Positions 17,323 through 25,773 are shown, numbered from the stretch's first letter. The stretch: 64,000 nt of DNA from an uncultured Alphaproteobacteria bacterium (GCA_902562275.1 CACESS010000003.1:1-64000), one strand, 5' to 3'. The notes: a model not told the origin generated them from the sequence alone. Made by a program: numbers and translations.

Positions 17323-18479
17323 AGTACTTTGTGTTAGAAGAAGATAAAATAATATTTAAAAGAGCTACGTTTGCATCGGTAATAACATCTGCTTATCCTA
17401 TGATAGTTGTGGGTTGTTATTTTGGAATAACCCCATGGAATATGAATAGGCTTTCAATTGATGAAACTGATTTAAGTTATGCTATTTTACTTTTTGGAAT
17501 ATTTTTTATTATTTCTAATCAAATAGCTGGAAGAATATTAGTTCCAAAATTTGGGACAAAGTTAGTTATGAGTTTAGCTTTTCCTATTGTTGCTTTTTCT
17601 ACTTTTTTATCAATTATTTCTCCAACATATTTCTATTTCTTATTATCTGCTATTCCAACAGGAATTGGATGGGGTGCATCAGGGCCAATAGGGGGTATAC
17701 ATTCACAATTAATTGAACAAAGATTCAAAAAAATTATTACTCCTTATTACGCAATGGGTTTTAGCTTAGGTATTCTTATAGGCGGAGGATTAGCAGGTTT
17801 AATAATGAAAAATGAATATGAGCCATATATTTCTTTTATTTTTTTAGCTTTCTTTTCCATATTAGCATCATTTACCGTATATTATTTGGGCCTACCAAGA
17901 AATATGGATTTTAAAGGTGAGGCTGAAAAATTCAAAATCCCTGAAGGTAATATTCTTTTATTTGGGCTGCTTTTATTTTTTGTCTTTGGCTCAGGCGGTA
18001 TAATCATGGATTGGTCAACATTATGGTTGAACAAAGACTTGGGCGCACCATTACATTTAGCAAGTACAGGATTGATATTTTTGAGTATTGGATCAATTTT
18101 TGCTAATTTACTTTCTAATACCTTAATAGATATTTTTACTGAAAAGGTTGTTGGTTGTTATTTTATTATGATTGGCGCTATAATTATGTTTATAGTTTTA
18201 CTTACCAATAATTTTTATATTATTTTAGTAATGTTTGGTATTTATGGTTTTTCTTCAGCAAATTTTGTACCAATAATCATTAGGCAAGCAGTTAAACAAT
18301 CTAATGAAAGTATACCAATGACTGTAACAAATCTTATTACTATTGGATTATCTTCTACAATGATAATGCCCGCAGGAATTGGTTTTATAGCAGAAACATT
18401 TTCACTAACACTAAATATGTATTTATTATCTTTTATAGTATTTACTTGTGGGGTAATTTTTTTATCTAAATATAAATAA
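17316..18479 (+). CDS. MFS transporter, end of the sugar operon
   Basis: A 387-residue protein with about 12 spans and a central hydrophilic loop. It is a paralog of the transporter at 3778, sharing the IPEGNIL linker, the MDWSTLWL motif and SSANFVPI. The frame opens with a TTG at 17316 inside the aldo/keto reductase gene; GTG at 17331 is an alternative start and neither has a clear ribosome-binding site. Its position at the end of the carbohydrate operon suggests export or uptake of a pathway sugar or product; substrate is unknown. Confidence 0.82.
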   Translation: MVKYFVLEEDKIIFKRATFASVITSAYPMIVVGCYFGITPWNMNRLSIDETDLSYAILLFGIFFIISNQIAGRILVPKFGTKLVMSLAFPIVAFSTFLSIISPTYFYFLLSAIPTGIGWGASGPIGGIHSQLIEQRFKKIITPYYAMGFSLGILIGGGLAGLIMKNEYEPYISFIFLAFFSILASFTVYYLGLPRNMDFKGEAEKFKIPEGNILLFGLLLFFVFGSGGIIMDWSTLWLNKDLGAPLHLASTGLIFLSIGSIFANLLSNTLIDIFTEKVVGCYFIMIGAIIMFIVLLTNNFYIILVMFGIYGFSSANFVPIIIRQAVKQSNESIPMTVTNLITIGLSSTMIMPAGIGFIAETFSLTLNMYLLSFIVFTCGVIFLSKYK

Positions 18480-18483
18480 ATTA

Positions 18484-19290
18484 ATGAATAATTTAAAAAC
18501 TTCTCAAGTTCAATTTACTGCAAGTCAAATACCTAATTTGAATTCTAAATTTCTAGAGAAATATTTTAATAAAGCATTAAAATTTAAACCTCATTTAATT
18601 TGCACACCAGAATGTTCAAACATCATTACCAATGATAAAAATTATTTAAAAAAAAATGCACCATATCAAAATACATGCCCAGTTTTAAAAATGGCTAAAA
18701 ACTTTGCAAAGAAAAATAAGGTTAATATAAATCTTGGATCTTTGCTTTTAAAAGTAAAAAATCAATCTAAACTAGTCAATAGATCTTTTTTTATTGATGA
18801 TCATGGAATAATCAAAAAAACATATGATAAAATTCATATGTTTGATGTTCAAATTAATAAAAAAGAAAAACATCAAGAGTCATCTTTGTTTCAAGCTGGT
18901 ACTGAAATAACATATGCAAAAATTAATAATATTAAATTAGGAATGACAATTTGTTATGATTTACGATTTCCTTCTTTATACAGAAAACTTGCCAAAAAAG
19001 ATTGTGCAATTATTTTAGTTCCAGCTGCTTTTACAAGACCTACAGGGAAAGATCATTGGGAAATTTTAAATCGATCAAGAGCTATAGAAAATAATATATT
19101 TATTGTAGCAACAGGTATGTGTGGAAATCATCATATGAATAGAAAAACTTATGGATATTCTATACTAGTTGACCCATGGGGTAAGATTGTAAATAAAACT
19201 AAAGATAAACCTTTCATTCTTAATTCAACAATTAATCTTTTAGAGGTTAAAAGTATAAGAAAAAAAATTCCTTCCTTAAGATATGAGTAA
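18484..19290 (+). CDS. Carbon-nitrogen hydrolase (nitrilase/omega-amidase family)
   Basis: The 268-residue protein has the nitrilase-superfamily catalytic triad: E43 in CTPECSN, K116 in TYDKIHMFD and C157 in MTICYDLRFPSLYR. This fits the Nit1/Nit2 branch, whose members act as omega-amidases or deaminated-glutathione amidases in the cytoplasm. In many alphaproteobacteria the same gene is followed by a methyltransferase, as here, where the two overlap by eight bases. Specific substrate is not assigned. Confidence 0.88.
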   Translation: MNNLKTSQVQFTASQIPNLNSKFLEKYFNKALKFKPHLICTPECSNIITNDKNYLKKNAPYQNTCPVLKMAKNFAKKNKVNINLGSLLLKVKNQSKLVNRSFFIDDHGIIKKTYDKIHMFDVQINKKEKHQESSLFQAGTEITYAKINNIKLGMTICYDLRFPSLYRKLAKKDCAIILVPAAFTRPTGKDHWEILNRSRAIENNIFIVATGMCGNHHMNRKTYGYSILVDPWGKIVNKTKDKPFILNSTINLLEVKSIRKKIPSLRYE

Positions 19291-19906
19291 TTTTAAATCC
19301 TTAGTTTCAGGTGTTGGAAATTTAAAAAAAACTAAAAAATATTATGATGATTGGTCAGAAAAATATGATGAAACACTTAAGTTATGGAATTATCAAGCAC
19401 CATATAAAAGCATAAAATTTTTAAAAGAAACCATAAGCGTCAAACCAAAAAATATCTTAGATTTAGCTTGTGGGACTGGTTTATTTGGTACTGAGTTAAA
19501 AAAAATCTATCCAAAAAGCCACATTTATGGCTCAGATATTTCAAAAAAAAGCTTAAAAATTTCATCTGGTAAAAAAATTTATAAAAAATTACAAATAAAA
19601 AACTTTGAACAATTGCATCATTATAAAATAAAATTTGATCTTATTTCTCTAATAGGTTCTATGACGTACTGTAAAAACTTTGATAAACTTTTTGCCAATA
19701 TTAATAAAAATATTAAAAATAATGGCTTTGTATTATTTACACATAGAATTGATTTATGGCAGCAGCAGGATTTTTTAAGTATTTTAAAAAAACATCAAAA
19801 GTCATTAAAAATCAATAAAATTTCTAGACCTTTAAATTATTTACCCTTGAACAATGATTTCAAAAATAAAATAAAAATAAAAATTGTTTTATTACAAAAA
19901 TATTAA
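19283..19906 (+). CDS. Class I SAM-dependent methyltransferase
   Basis: A 207-residue protein with SAM-binding motif I ILDLACGTGLFG at about residues 58-69. It also has an acidic end of beta-2 (GSDIS) and a motif IV-like region FDLISLIGSM near 117. The N-terminal YYDDWSEKYDETL helix is typical of small-molecule methyltransferases of the UbiE/TPMT-like type. The start overlaps the amidase gene by eight bases. Acceptor unknown. The lysine-rich C terminus ends just before a structured, terminator-bearing spacer. Confidence 0.82.
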   Translation: MSNFKSLVSGVGNLKKTKKYYDDWSEKYDETLKLWNYQAPYKSIKFLKETISVKPKNILDLACGTGLFGTELKKIYPKSHIYGSDISKKSLKISSGKKIYKKLQIKNFEQLHHYKIKFDLISLIGSMTYCKNFDKLFANINKNIKNNGFVLFTHRIDLWQQQDFLSILKKHQKSLKINKISRPLNYLPLNNDFKNKIKIKIVLLQKY

Positions 19907-20034
19907 AAATTTAGGCTTTTTAATTAAAAATTTGAGCCAAAACCGAGAATCGGGTATTTATTAATTAGGTTTATTTTCTATCCATAAACCAACGATGAAA
20001 AGAAGGGATATTCGCCGTGTCCCTTCTTTTTTTA
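19907..20034 (+). ncRNA. Candidate small structured RNA or 3' UTR element
   Basis: The 164-base gap between convergent genes is more structured than its AT content suggests. Seen in order: GGCT...AGCC bracketing an AT-rich stretch (19914-19938); an imperfect stem around ACCGAGAATCGGGT (19942-19955); a perfect 7-bp hairpin GGTTTAT/ATAAACC with a 9-base loop (19968-19990); and a strong intrinsic terminator (19998-20034). It fits no RNA class I can name. It may be an independent small RNA or the 3' end of the methyltransferase mRNA; no convincing promoter was found. Confidence 0.35.
19998..20034 (+). terminator. Rho-independent terminator
   Basis: An 11-bp perfect stem, AAAAGAAGGGA/TCCCTTCTTTT, closes an 11-base loop containing TTCGCC and is followed by further T residues (seven or more T in total). 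It ends plus-strand transcription from the 18484/19283 genes. The A-run on the other side makes it partly bidirectional, so it could also serve mntR on the minus strand. Confidence 0.85.
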
Positions 20035-20070
20035 TACACTAGATAAAATTGATTTGGCAATAAATTAAGT

Positions 20071-20475
20071 TTATTTTTTTGAGTTAAAATTATCCATTTT
20101 TCTAAGTGTCTTTTTGCTGACATGATGCTCTATTCCTTCAGCATCTTCAGAGGCCGTATTCTTGTCTAAACCAAGATTTAGTAAAAAATTGAATACAATA
20201 TTATGCCTTTTTTTTGATTCACTGGCAATTTTTTGACCTTTAAAAGTTAAAAAAATTGATCGATAAGGTTCTCTTTTAACGAAACCCTGTGTTTGTAATC
20301 GTTGTATTGTTTTATTGGCTGTGGCTTGTGCAATACCCAAGCTTTCAGCAATATCAACAATACGAGCTTCACCTTTGGAATTTAAAAGTTCTGCAATTAG
20401 TTCTAAATAATCTTCAGTATTTTCTGTTTTATGAGCATTTCGGACTTTGCTGAATGACATGCTTTTTTTTAGCAT
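20071..20475 (-). CDS. mntR: Manganese-responsive regulator MntR (DtxR family)
   Basis: MntR binds Mn(II) and represses or adjusts manganese transport genes. From the ATG at 20475 the protein has 134 residues; TTG at 20487 and ATG at 20460 are alternatives. It has the winged-helix region (EDYLELIAELLNSKGEARIVDIAESL, then ATANKTIQRL) and EPYRSIFLTFKG. The metal site KRHNIV with the hallmark AEGIEHHVS carries the Glu-x-x-Glu-His ligands. The full alphaproteobacterial/enterobacterial MntR signature is present. It is divergent from a putative manganese transporter, the expected target. Confidence 0.92.
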   Translation of the reverse strand: MLKKSMSFSKVRNAHKTENTEDYLELIAELLNSKGEARIVDIAESLGIAQATANKTIQRLQTQGFVKREPYRSIFLTFKGQKIASESKKRHNIVFNFLLNLGLDKNTASEDAEGIEHHVSKKTLRKMDNFNSKK

Positions 20476-20540
20476 AATTATCAACAAAAATTAACAGAAA
20501 ATGTAGCCATAGCTATATTTATTAGCTATATATATATTTA
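20476..20540. promoter_or_regulatory. Divergent mntR / Mn-transporter promoter with TAGCTATA repeats
   Basis: The spacer between the divergent genes is only about 65 bases. Two copies of TAGCTATA (20510-20517 and 20523-20530, 13-base periodicity) lie next to a TATATATATTTA run that could be the -10 region of the plus-strand gene. They are candidate MntR operator half-sites. The plus-strand ATG follows at once with no ribosome-binding site, so the transporter mRNA may be leaderless or nearly so. Confidence 0.45.
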
Positions 20541-21692
20541 ATGAATGCACTAATTAACGCTATTAATGAAAAAACAAAGATCATTCTTGAGAATGATGGA
20601 AGGTTATTAAAGAAATCTTTCCTTGGTCTATTATTACTTTCTCTTGTTTTTCAAGGAGGTGAATTTGGAGAAGTTATTCGATCATCAATGATAGATGCTT
20701 ACATACAGGTATCTGTTTTTGTTGGATTTACTCTATTTGTTTTTATTGGTTTGGATAGTTTAACAAAATTTGATGTTAAGAATTTTTTATCTAAAACACA
20801 AAAGTTCCATGTCGGTATAGCTGCTTTTTTAGGTGCGATACCTGGCTGTGGTGGAGCTATAATAGTTGTGACACAATATATTCAGGGTCGTATTTCTTTT
20901 GGATCCTTAGTTGCTGTGTTAACAGCAACAATGGGTGATGCAGCTTTTTTAATACTTGCTATTGAGCCCGCGACTGGATTGTTAATATTTGGTATTGGAA
21001 TAATTGTTGGATCAATTTCTGGTTATATAATAGATTTTATTCATGGCATAAACTTCATGCAATCAGAGACAAAAATAAAAGTTGAATTTGAAAAAATAAA
21101 TAAAACTTTTGTATCGAATTTTAATTTCTTTTGGCTTTTTTTATTTATTCCTGGTTTTGTTTTAGGCATTCTAGTTGCATTTCAGATAGAATTTGTTTCA
21201 CCAGCTTATAACTCACTTTTAGTTTTCATAGCTTCTGCTGGAGCTATACTTTCAATATTTATGTGGTCATTAAATCCATTAAGTGATTTTCAATGTTCTA
21301 CTGACAAAAGCAGGGGGTTATTATCAAGAGTAGTAGATACAACTAATTTTGTAACTACTTGGGTCATCAGCGGCTTTCTTGTCTTTGAAATATTTATGTA
21401 CTTTACAAGTTTAGATTTAAAAATATTTTTTGATTTATGGTTACCTTTTGTTCCATTAGTAGCAATTCTATTTGGCTTCTTACCAGGATGTGGACCGCAA
21501 GTTGTTGTGGCAACGTTTTATCTAAATGGTTATATTCCTCTTTCTGCAGAGCTTGGTAATGCTATTTCAAATGACGGTGATGCTTTATTCCCAGCGATTG
21601 CTCTTGCTCCAAAAGCTGCGATTTTAGCTACCCTTTATAGTGCAATTCCCGCATTAGTTGTTGCCTACGGATATTTTTATTTATTTGAGTAA
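20541..21692 (+). CDS. Putative manganese transporter (ArsP_2-like, 10-TM)
   Basis: A 383-residue polytopic protein matching the family annotated as putative manganese transporter / heavy-metal exporter. Two repeat halves each carry a cysteine-glycine motif: [10 protein letters not shown] (about residue 101) and [10 protein letters not shown] (about 317). Each is followed by a conserved GDA segment ([17 protein letters not shown]). About ten membrane spans are visible. Together with the divergent mntR this indicates manganese homeostasis; direction of transport, probably export, is inferred. Confidence 0.82.
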   Translation: MNALINAINEKTKIILENDGRLLKKSFLGLLLLSLVFQGGEFGEVIRSSMIDAYIQVSVFVGFTLFVFIGLDSLTKFDVKNFLSKTQKFHVGIAAFLGAIPGCGGAIIVVTQYIQGRISFGSLVAVLTATMGDAAFLILAIEPATGLLIFGIGIIVGSISGYIIDFIHGINFMQSETKIKVEFEKINKTFVSNFNFFWLFLFIPGFVLGILVAFQIEFVSPAYNSLLVFIASAGAILSIFMWSLNPLSDFQCSTDKSRGLLSRVVDTTNFVTTWVISGFLVFEIFMYFTSLDLKIFFDLWLPFVPLVAILFGFLPGCGPQVVVATFYLNGYIPLSAELGNAISNDGDALFPAIALAPKAAILATLYSAIPALVVAYGYFYLFE

Positions 21693-21696
21693 AATC

Positions 21697-21846
21697 TTGA
21701 AGAAAAACTTACCATCTAAAATTTGTATTGTTTGTAATAAGCCATTCTCTTGGAGAAAAAAATGGGAAAGAGATTGGAAAAATGTTTTATATTGTTCTAA
21801 GAAATGCTCTAAGAATGGATTAAAAAAAAATAAAAACAATAATTAA
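21697..21846 (+). CDS. DUF2256 family zinc-ribbon-like small protein
   Basis: A 49-residue protein starting at TTG 21697, just after the transporter stop. [26 protein letters not shown] followed by [11 protein letters not shown] is the DUF2256 pattern: paired CxxC and CSxxC cysteines that probably hold one zinc ion. Function is unknown. An upstream in-frame ATG at 21658 would add 13 residues unlike the family and overlaps the transporter. Confidence 0.75.
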   Translation: MKKNLPSKICIVCNKPFSWRKKWERDWKNVLYCSKKCSKNGLKKNKNNN

Positions 21847-21855
21847 ATCTTATTT

Positions 21856-22005
21856 GTGACAGATAAATTAAATAAAGAAAAAAATACACATAATTCAAAA
21901 GATGATTCTAAAAAAGAAATACGTGTAACGAGATTAAAAAGATTAGAAAAAAAACTTAAATCCAATATTTTAAAAAGAAAAAAAGCTATCAACAAAAATG
22001 GATAA
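21856..22005 (+). CDS. Small basic protein upstream of murA
   Basis: A GTG-initiated frame of 49 codons (21856-22005) encoding a polar, lysine-rich peptide with VTRLKRLEKKLKSNILKRK at its core. Alphaproteobacteria commonly have a short protein with a similar RxERLxxxLRxNLxxRKxQ pattern directly before murA, and the position matches. It overlaps the murA start by eight bases. Function unknown; a coiled or helical nucleic-acid- or protein-binding peptide is possible. Confidence 0.6.
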   Translation: MTDKLNKEKNTHNSKDDSKKEIRVTRLKRLEKKLKSNILKRKKAINKNG

Positions 22006-23254
22006 ATTAATAATAAAAGGAGGTTCTAAAATTTCTGGTTCAGTTAATGTTCATGGATCAAAAAATGCTGCATTACCAATAATTGTATCCTCTCTTTTAT
22101 CTGAAAAAACTCTAAAACTCTCAAATGTACCTGATGTTGTTGATGTTCTAAATTTAATAAAATTACTAAAAAATTATGGTGTAAAAATTGAACACAAAAA
22201 AAATAAATTAAAAATAAATCCCTCAAAAATTAAGAATCTATCAGCAGATTATGATGTTGTACGAAAAATGAGAGCCTCTATATTGATTCTAGGTCCATTA
22301 CTTTCTCGATTTAGTGAAGCTAGAATATCTTTGCCAGGAGGATGTGCCATTGGAACTAGGCCAATAGATATACATCTTGCTGGTTTATCAAAATTGGGAG
22401 CTAATTTTGAAATTCAAAATGGTTTTGTTGTTGGCAGTGTTAAATCACAATTGATTGGTAATAAAATTAAATTACCTTTTCCAAGTGTAGGAGCAACTGA
22501 AAATATACTAATGGCCTCAGTACTGGCAAAAGGTGAAACTAAAATTTCTAATGCTGCAAGAGAACCAGAAATAGAAGATTTGTCAAACTGTCTTATAAAA
22601 ATGGGTGCAAAAATAGAAGGTCATGGAACAAAAACTATTCTTGTACAAGGTGTAACAAATTTAAAAAAAGCAGAGCATGAGATAATTGCAGATAGAATTG
22701 TAGCTGGCACATATATAATTGCAGCTTTGATGTTAAATTCAGCTTTAGAAATAAATAACTTTAACACTATTTATTTAAAATCCTTAATTGATATTTTGAA
22801 AAAAATGGGTGCTAAATTAAAAGTAAGTAAAAAATCGATAAAAGTCTCTAAAGGATCAAAACTAAAATCTACTAGTCTTTTAACTAGTCCATATCCAGGT
22901 TTTCCAACCGATTTACAAGCTCAGTTAATGTCTCTTATGTGTATCTCTGATGGGAAGTCAAAAATTAAAGAAACAATTTTTGAAAATAGATTTATGCACG
23001 TTCCTGAACTGAATCGATTAGGTGCGAATATCACAGTAGAAAAAGATACCGCTACAATAATAGGCAATCAATCATTTAAAGGAGCACAGGTAATGGCTAG
23101 TGATTTACGAGCTAGTATAAGTTTAGTGTTAGCTGCTATGAATGCGAATGGTCAAACGACACTAAATCGTGTCTATCATCTTGATAGAGGCTATGAAAAT
23201 ATTGAAAAAACATTAGGTAGTTTGGGAGCAAAAATAAAAAGACAGAAAAACTAA
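21998..23254 (+). CDS. murA: UDP-N-acetylglucosamine 1-carboxyvinyltransferase
   Basis: MurA transfers enolpyruvate from PEP to UDP-GlcNAc, the first committed step of peptidoglycan synthesis in the cytoplasm. The 418-residue length is normal. K22-N23 (GSKNAALP) and catalytic C116 in PGGCAIGTRPID are present, so fosfomycin's target cysteine is kept. FPTDLQAQLM and the RxxRY-like C-terminal DLRASISLVLAAM are also seen. It starts inside the end of the small basic protein gene, indicating coupled translation. Confidence 0.96.
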   Translation: MDKLIIKGGSKISGSVNVHGSKNAALPIIVSSLLSEKTLKLSNVPDVVDVLNLIKLLKNYGVKIEHKKNKLKINPSKIKNLSADYDVVRKMRASILILGPLLSRFSEARISLPGGCAIGTRPIDIHLAGLSKLGANFEIQNGFVVGSVKSQLIGNKIKLPFPSVGATENILMASVLAKGETKISNAAREPEIEDLSNCLIKMGAKIEGHGTKTILVQGVTNLKKAEHEIIADRIVAGTYIIAALMLNSALEINNFNTIYLKSLIDILKKMGAKLKVSKKSIKVSKGSKLKSTSLLTSPYPGFPTDLQAQLMSLMCISDGKSKIKETIFENRFMHVPELNRLGANITVEKDTATIIGNQSFKGAQVMASDLRASISLVLAAMNANGQTTLNRVYHLDRGYENIEKTLGSLGAKIKRQKN

Positions 23255-23270
23255 CTTTTTCTAGTTTTTT
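23246..23270 (+). terminator. Weak hairpin at the end of murA
   Basis: AAAAACTA/TAGTTTTT, 8 bp with an 8-base loop and a T-run on the 3' arm, overlaps the last codons of murA. The stem is mostly A-T, so termination would be partial; hisG follows after 46 bases. Confidence 0.35.
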
Positions 23271-23300
23271 CTTTGATCACAATATAAAAGCCTGCAATTT

Positions 23301-23948
23301 ATGAGCAAAATAGTTATTGCAGTACCAAGAGGCAGAATAACAAAAGAATGTAAAAACTTGTTACTTAAAACAAGTTTTGCTCCTGATCCTTTACTATTTG
23401 ACAAAGACACAAGAAAATTAACTTTTAAATCTAAAAAAAGAAACATTGAGTATATTAAAGTAAGGGCCTTTGATGCGTGCACATTTGTTGCATTTGGAGC
23501 TGCACAAATAGGAATAGCTGGTGAGGATGTAATTAATGAATTTGACTACTCAGAAATATATGCTCCGCTTGATTTAAATATTGGTCATTGTCGAATTTCT
23601 GTAGCTGCTTTGAAATCTTTATTAAAAAAAGAGGATCCAGAAACTTGGAGTAATATTAGAATTGCTACTAAATACCCAAATATTACTAAAAAATTTTTTT
23701 ATAATAAGGGAATACAAGTAGAAATTATAAAACTAAGTGGATCTATGGAATTAGCTCCTTCTTTAAATATGTGTAGAAGAATTGTAGATTTAGTTTCTAC
23801 AGGAAAAACATTGAAAGAAAATGGTTTGACTGAAATTGAAGAAATAATGAAAATTCAATCTAAATTAATTGTCAACAGATCAGCTTATAAGACAAATATG
23901 AATGAGGTTTCAAAAATTATTTCTGAACTAGGTACTTTTGTTAAATGA
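23301..23948 (+). CDS. hisG: ATP phosphoribosyltransferase, short form
   Basis: HisG joins ATP and PRPP to start histidine biosynthesis. The 215-residue protein is the short form, lacking the C-terminal regulatory ACT-like domain. It has IAVPRGRITKEC at the N terminus, GIAGEDVINE and KLSGSMELAPSL; the PRPP-binding loop is the segment around residues 160-180 (IVDLVSTGKTLKENG). Short HisG needs the HisZ partner for activity, and no hisZ is in this window. It overlaps hisD by four bases. Confidence 0.93.
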   Translation: MSKIVIAVPRGRITKECKNLLLKTSFAPDPLLFDKDTRKLTFKSKKRNIEYIKVRAFDACTFVAFGAAQIGIAGEDVINEFDYSEIYAPLDLNIGHCRISVAALKSLLKKEDPETWSNIRIATKYPNITKKFFYNKGIQVEIIKLSGSMELAPSLNMCRRIVDLVSTGKTLKENGLTEIEEIMKIQSKLIVNRSAYKTNMNEVSKIISELGTFVK

Positions 23949-25225
23949 AAATAATAAAATTTAATAAAAATTTTTATAATCAATCTCAGACAAAGATTGA
24001 AAAAAGAAATTCATTATCTAGTAAATCAATTCAAGAAGATGTAAAAAAAATTATTAATGATGTAAAAAAAAATGGCGATATATCTCTAATTAAGTATGCA
24101 GCAAAATTTGATAAAGTTAAAATTAGTAAACAAGATCTTAGTTTAGATTTATCTAAAATAAAAATACAACCTAAAGTTGAGCAACAAATTTTTAATAGTT
24201 TTAAAAAAGCTATAAAAAATATTTCATCATTTCACAAAAAACAATTACCAAAAAATATTACCTATACTAATAATGGTGCAACATTGAAATCTGTATGGAA
24301 GCCTATTGATTCAGTTGGCTTGTATGTACCTGGAGGAAGGGCTTTTTATCCCTCATCTTTAATTATGAATGCAGTACCTGCAATCATAGCTGGAGTAAAA
24401 AGAATTGTTTGTATCACACCACCAACTAAGTCAATTAATCCATATTTTATAAAATTAATAAAGGAATTAGGTATTAAAGAAACATATTTTGTAGGAGGAG
24501 CTCAAGCTATCAGTGCGCTTACTTTTGGGACTAAAACTATTAAGCCAGTCAATAAAATATTTGGACCTGGTAATGCTTATGTAGCAGAGGCAAAAAAACA
24601 ATTGTATGGAAAAGTAGGTATAGATTTACTAGCAGGACCATCTGAAATAATAGTTGTTGCAAATAACAATAATAATCCAGATTGGGTAGCTTCAGATCTA
24701 ATAGCTCAAGCAGAACATGATGAAAATGCACAATCAATTTTAATTACGGATAATAAAGATTTTGCAACTAAAGTCTTAAGTTCAATTAAAAAAATTAAAA
24801 AAGATTTATCAAAAAAGAAAATAATTGAAAAAAGTTTAAACAATAATGGAATTATTGCTTTGGTTGATAATATAGAATTTGCTTCAGAAATCATAAATTT
24901 TGTTGCACCAGAACATTTACATATTCACATTTCTAATAATAAAAAATTATTATCGAATATAAATAATGCTGGCGGTATATTTTTAGGCGAATACTCTGTC
25001 GAAGCTTTTGGTGATTATATTGTAGGAACTAACCATGTATTGCCGACATCAGGAGCGGCAAAATTTTCATCAGGTCTAGGTGTTTTAGATTTTATGAAAA
25101 GAACCTCTGTTGTTGATATGAATAAAAAATCTTTTAATGCTCTTTCGGAAGATACTGAAAAAATGTCAGGACTTGAAGGTCTAGATGGACATAAATTGTC
25201 AGTTAAAATTAGACAAAAGAAATAA
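23945..25225 (+). CDS. hisD: Histidinol dehydrogenase
   Basis: HisD carries out the last two steps of histidine synthesis, oxidising L-histidinol to L-histidine with NAD and zinc. The 426-residue length is normal. Visible are VGLYVPGGRAFYPSSLIMN, FVGGAQAISALTFGT, the NAD-related GPGNAYVAEAKKQL, the LAGPSEI motif and zinc/catalytic residues in AQAEHDENAQ and APEHLHIH. GTNHVLPTSGAAKFSSGL lies near the C terminus. It overlaps hisG (ATGA). Confidence 0.96.
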   Translation: MKIIKFNKNFYNQSQTKIEKRNSLSSKSIQEDVKKIINDVKKNGDISLIKYAAKFDKVKISKQDLSLDLSKIKIQPKVEQQIFNSFKKAIKNISSFHKKQLPKNITYTNNGATLKSVWKPIDSVGLYVPGGRAFYPSSLIMNAVPAIIAGVKRIVCITPPTKSINPYFIKLIKELGIKETYFVGGAQAISALTFGTKTIKPVNKIFGPGNAYVAEAKKQLYGKVGIDLLAGPSEIIVVANNNNNPDWVASDLIAQAEHDENAQSILITDNKDFATKVLSSIKKIKKDLSKKKIIEKSLNNNGIIALVDNIEFASEIINFVAPEHLHIHISNNKKLLSNINNAGGIFLGEYSVEAFGDYIVGTNHVLPTSGAAKFSSGLGVLDFMKRTSVVDMNKKSFNALSEDTEKMSGLEGLDGHKLSVKIRQKK

Positions 25226-25249
25226 TTTTTACTATAAGCTTATAAAAAT

Positions 25250-25468
25250 ATGCCAAAAGAAGGATCGATTGAATTTCAAGGAGTTGTATTAGAACTTCTT
25301 CCAAATGCAATGTTTAAAGTAAAATTAGAAAATGATCATGAAATTCTAGCTCACTCTTCAGGTAAAATGAGAAAAAATAGAATCAGAGTATTAGCTGGTG
25401 ATAAAGTGACAGTAGAAATGACACCTTATGATTTAACAAAAGGTAGAATTACTTTTAGATGGAAGTAA
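25250..25468 (+). CDS. infA: Translation initiation factor IF-1
   Basis: A 72-residue OB-fold protein with canonical IF-1 features: [40 protein letters not shown] and [12 protein letters not shown] at the end. It binds the ribosomal A site in initiation. It is encoded 24 bases after hisD and overlaps the following yacG frame by 10 bases, an order often seen in alphaproteobacteria. Confidence 0.97.
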   Translation: MPKEGSIEFQGVVLELLPNAMFKVKLENDHEILAHSSGKMRKNRIRVLAGDKVTVEMTPYDLTKGRITFRWK

Positions 25469-25638
25469 AAAAATCCAAAAAAAATAATATTATTTCATTA
25501 AAAAAAAAATCTAAATGCCCAACATGTAAAAAGGTTTCTAAGGAACCCTTTATACCTTTTTGTTCAAAAAAATGTGCTAGTCTTGATTTAATGAAATGGC
25601 TCACTGATGAACATGGATTGCAGATAAAATCTGATTAA
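25459..25638 (+). CDS. yacG: YacG family zinc-binding protein (DNA gyrase inhibitor type)
   Basis: A 59-residue protein starting at ATG 25459 inside the end of infA. After a basic N terminus it has CPTCKK, then [22 protein letters not shown], the exact YacG pattern of a CxxC...CxxxC zinc site followed by DL..W. In E. coli YacG binds zinc and can inhibit DNA gyrase; whether it does so here is not known. Confidence 0.85.
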   Translation: MEVKKSKKNNIISLKKKSKCPTCKKVSKEPFIPFCSKKCASLDLMKWLTDEHGLQIKSD

Positions 25639-25690
25639 TTATTCTATTTTTAATTGAATTTAATTATAAATACTTTATCTGATGTCCTGT

Positions 25691-25773
<83 letters not shown>

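Noticed and set aside
19907-20034. 6S RNA, SRP RNA or tmRNA in the spacer
   Set aside because: No SRP GGAA-tetraloop domain, no long 6S-type bubble and no tRNA-like or tag-coding part could be found.
25233-25244. Palindrome TATAAGCTTATA before infA as an operator
   Set aside because: A 12-base AT-rich palindrome is expected by chance at this base composition, and no regulator context supports it.
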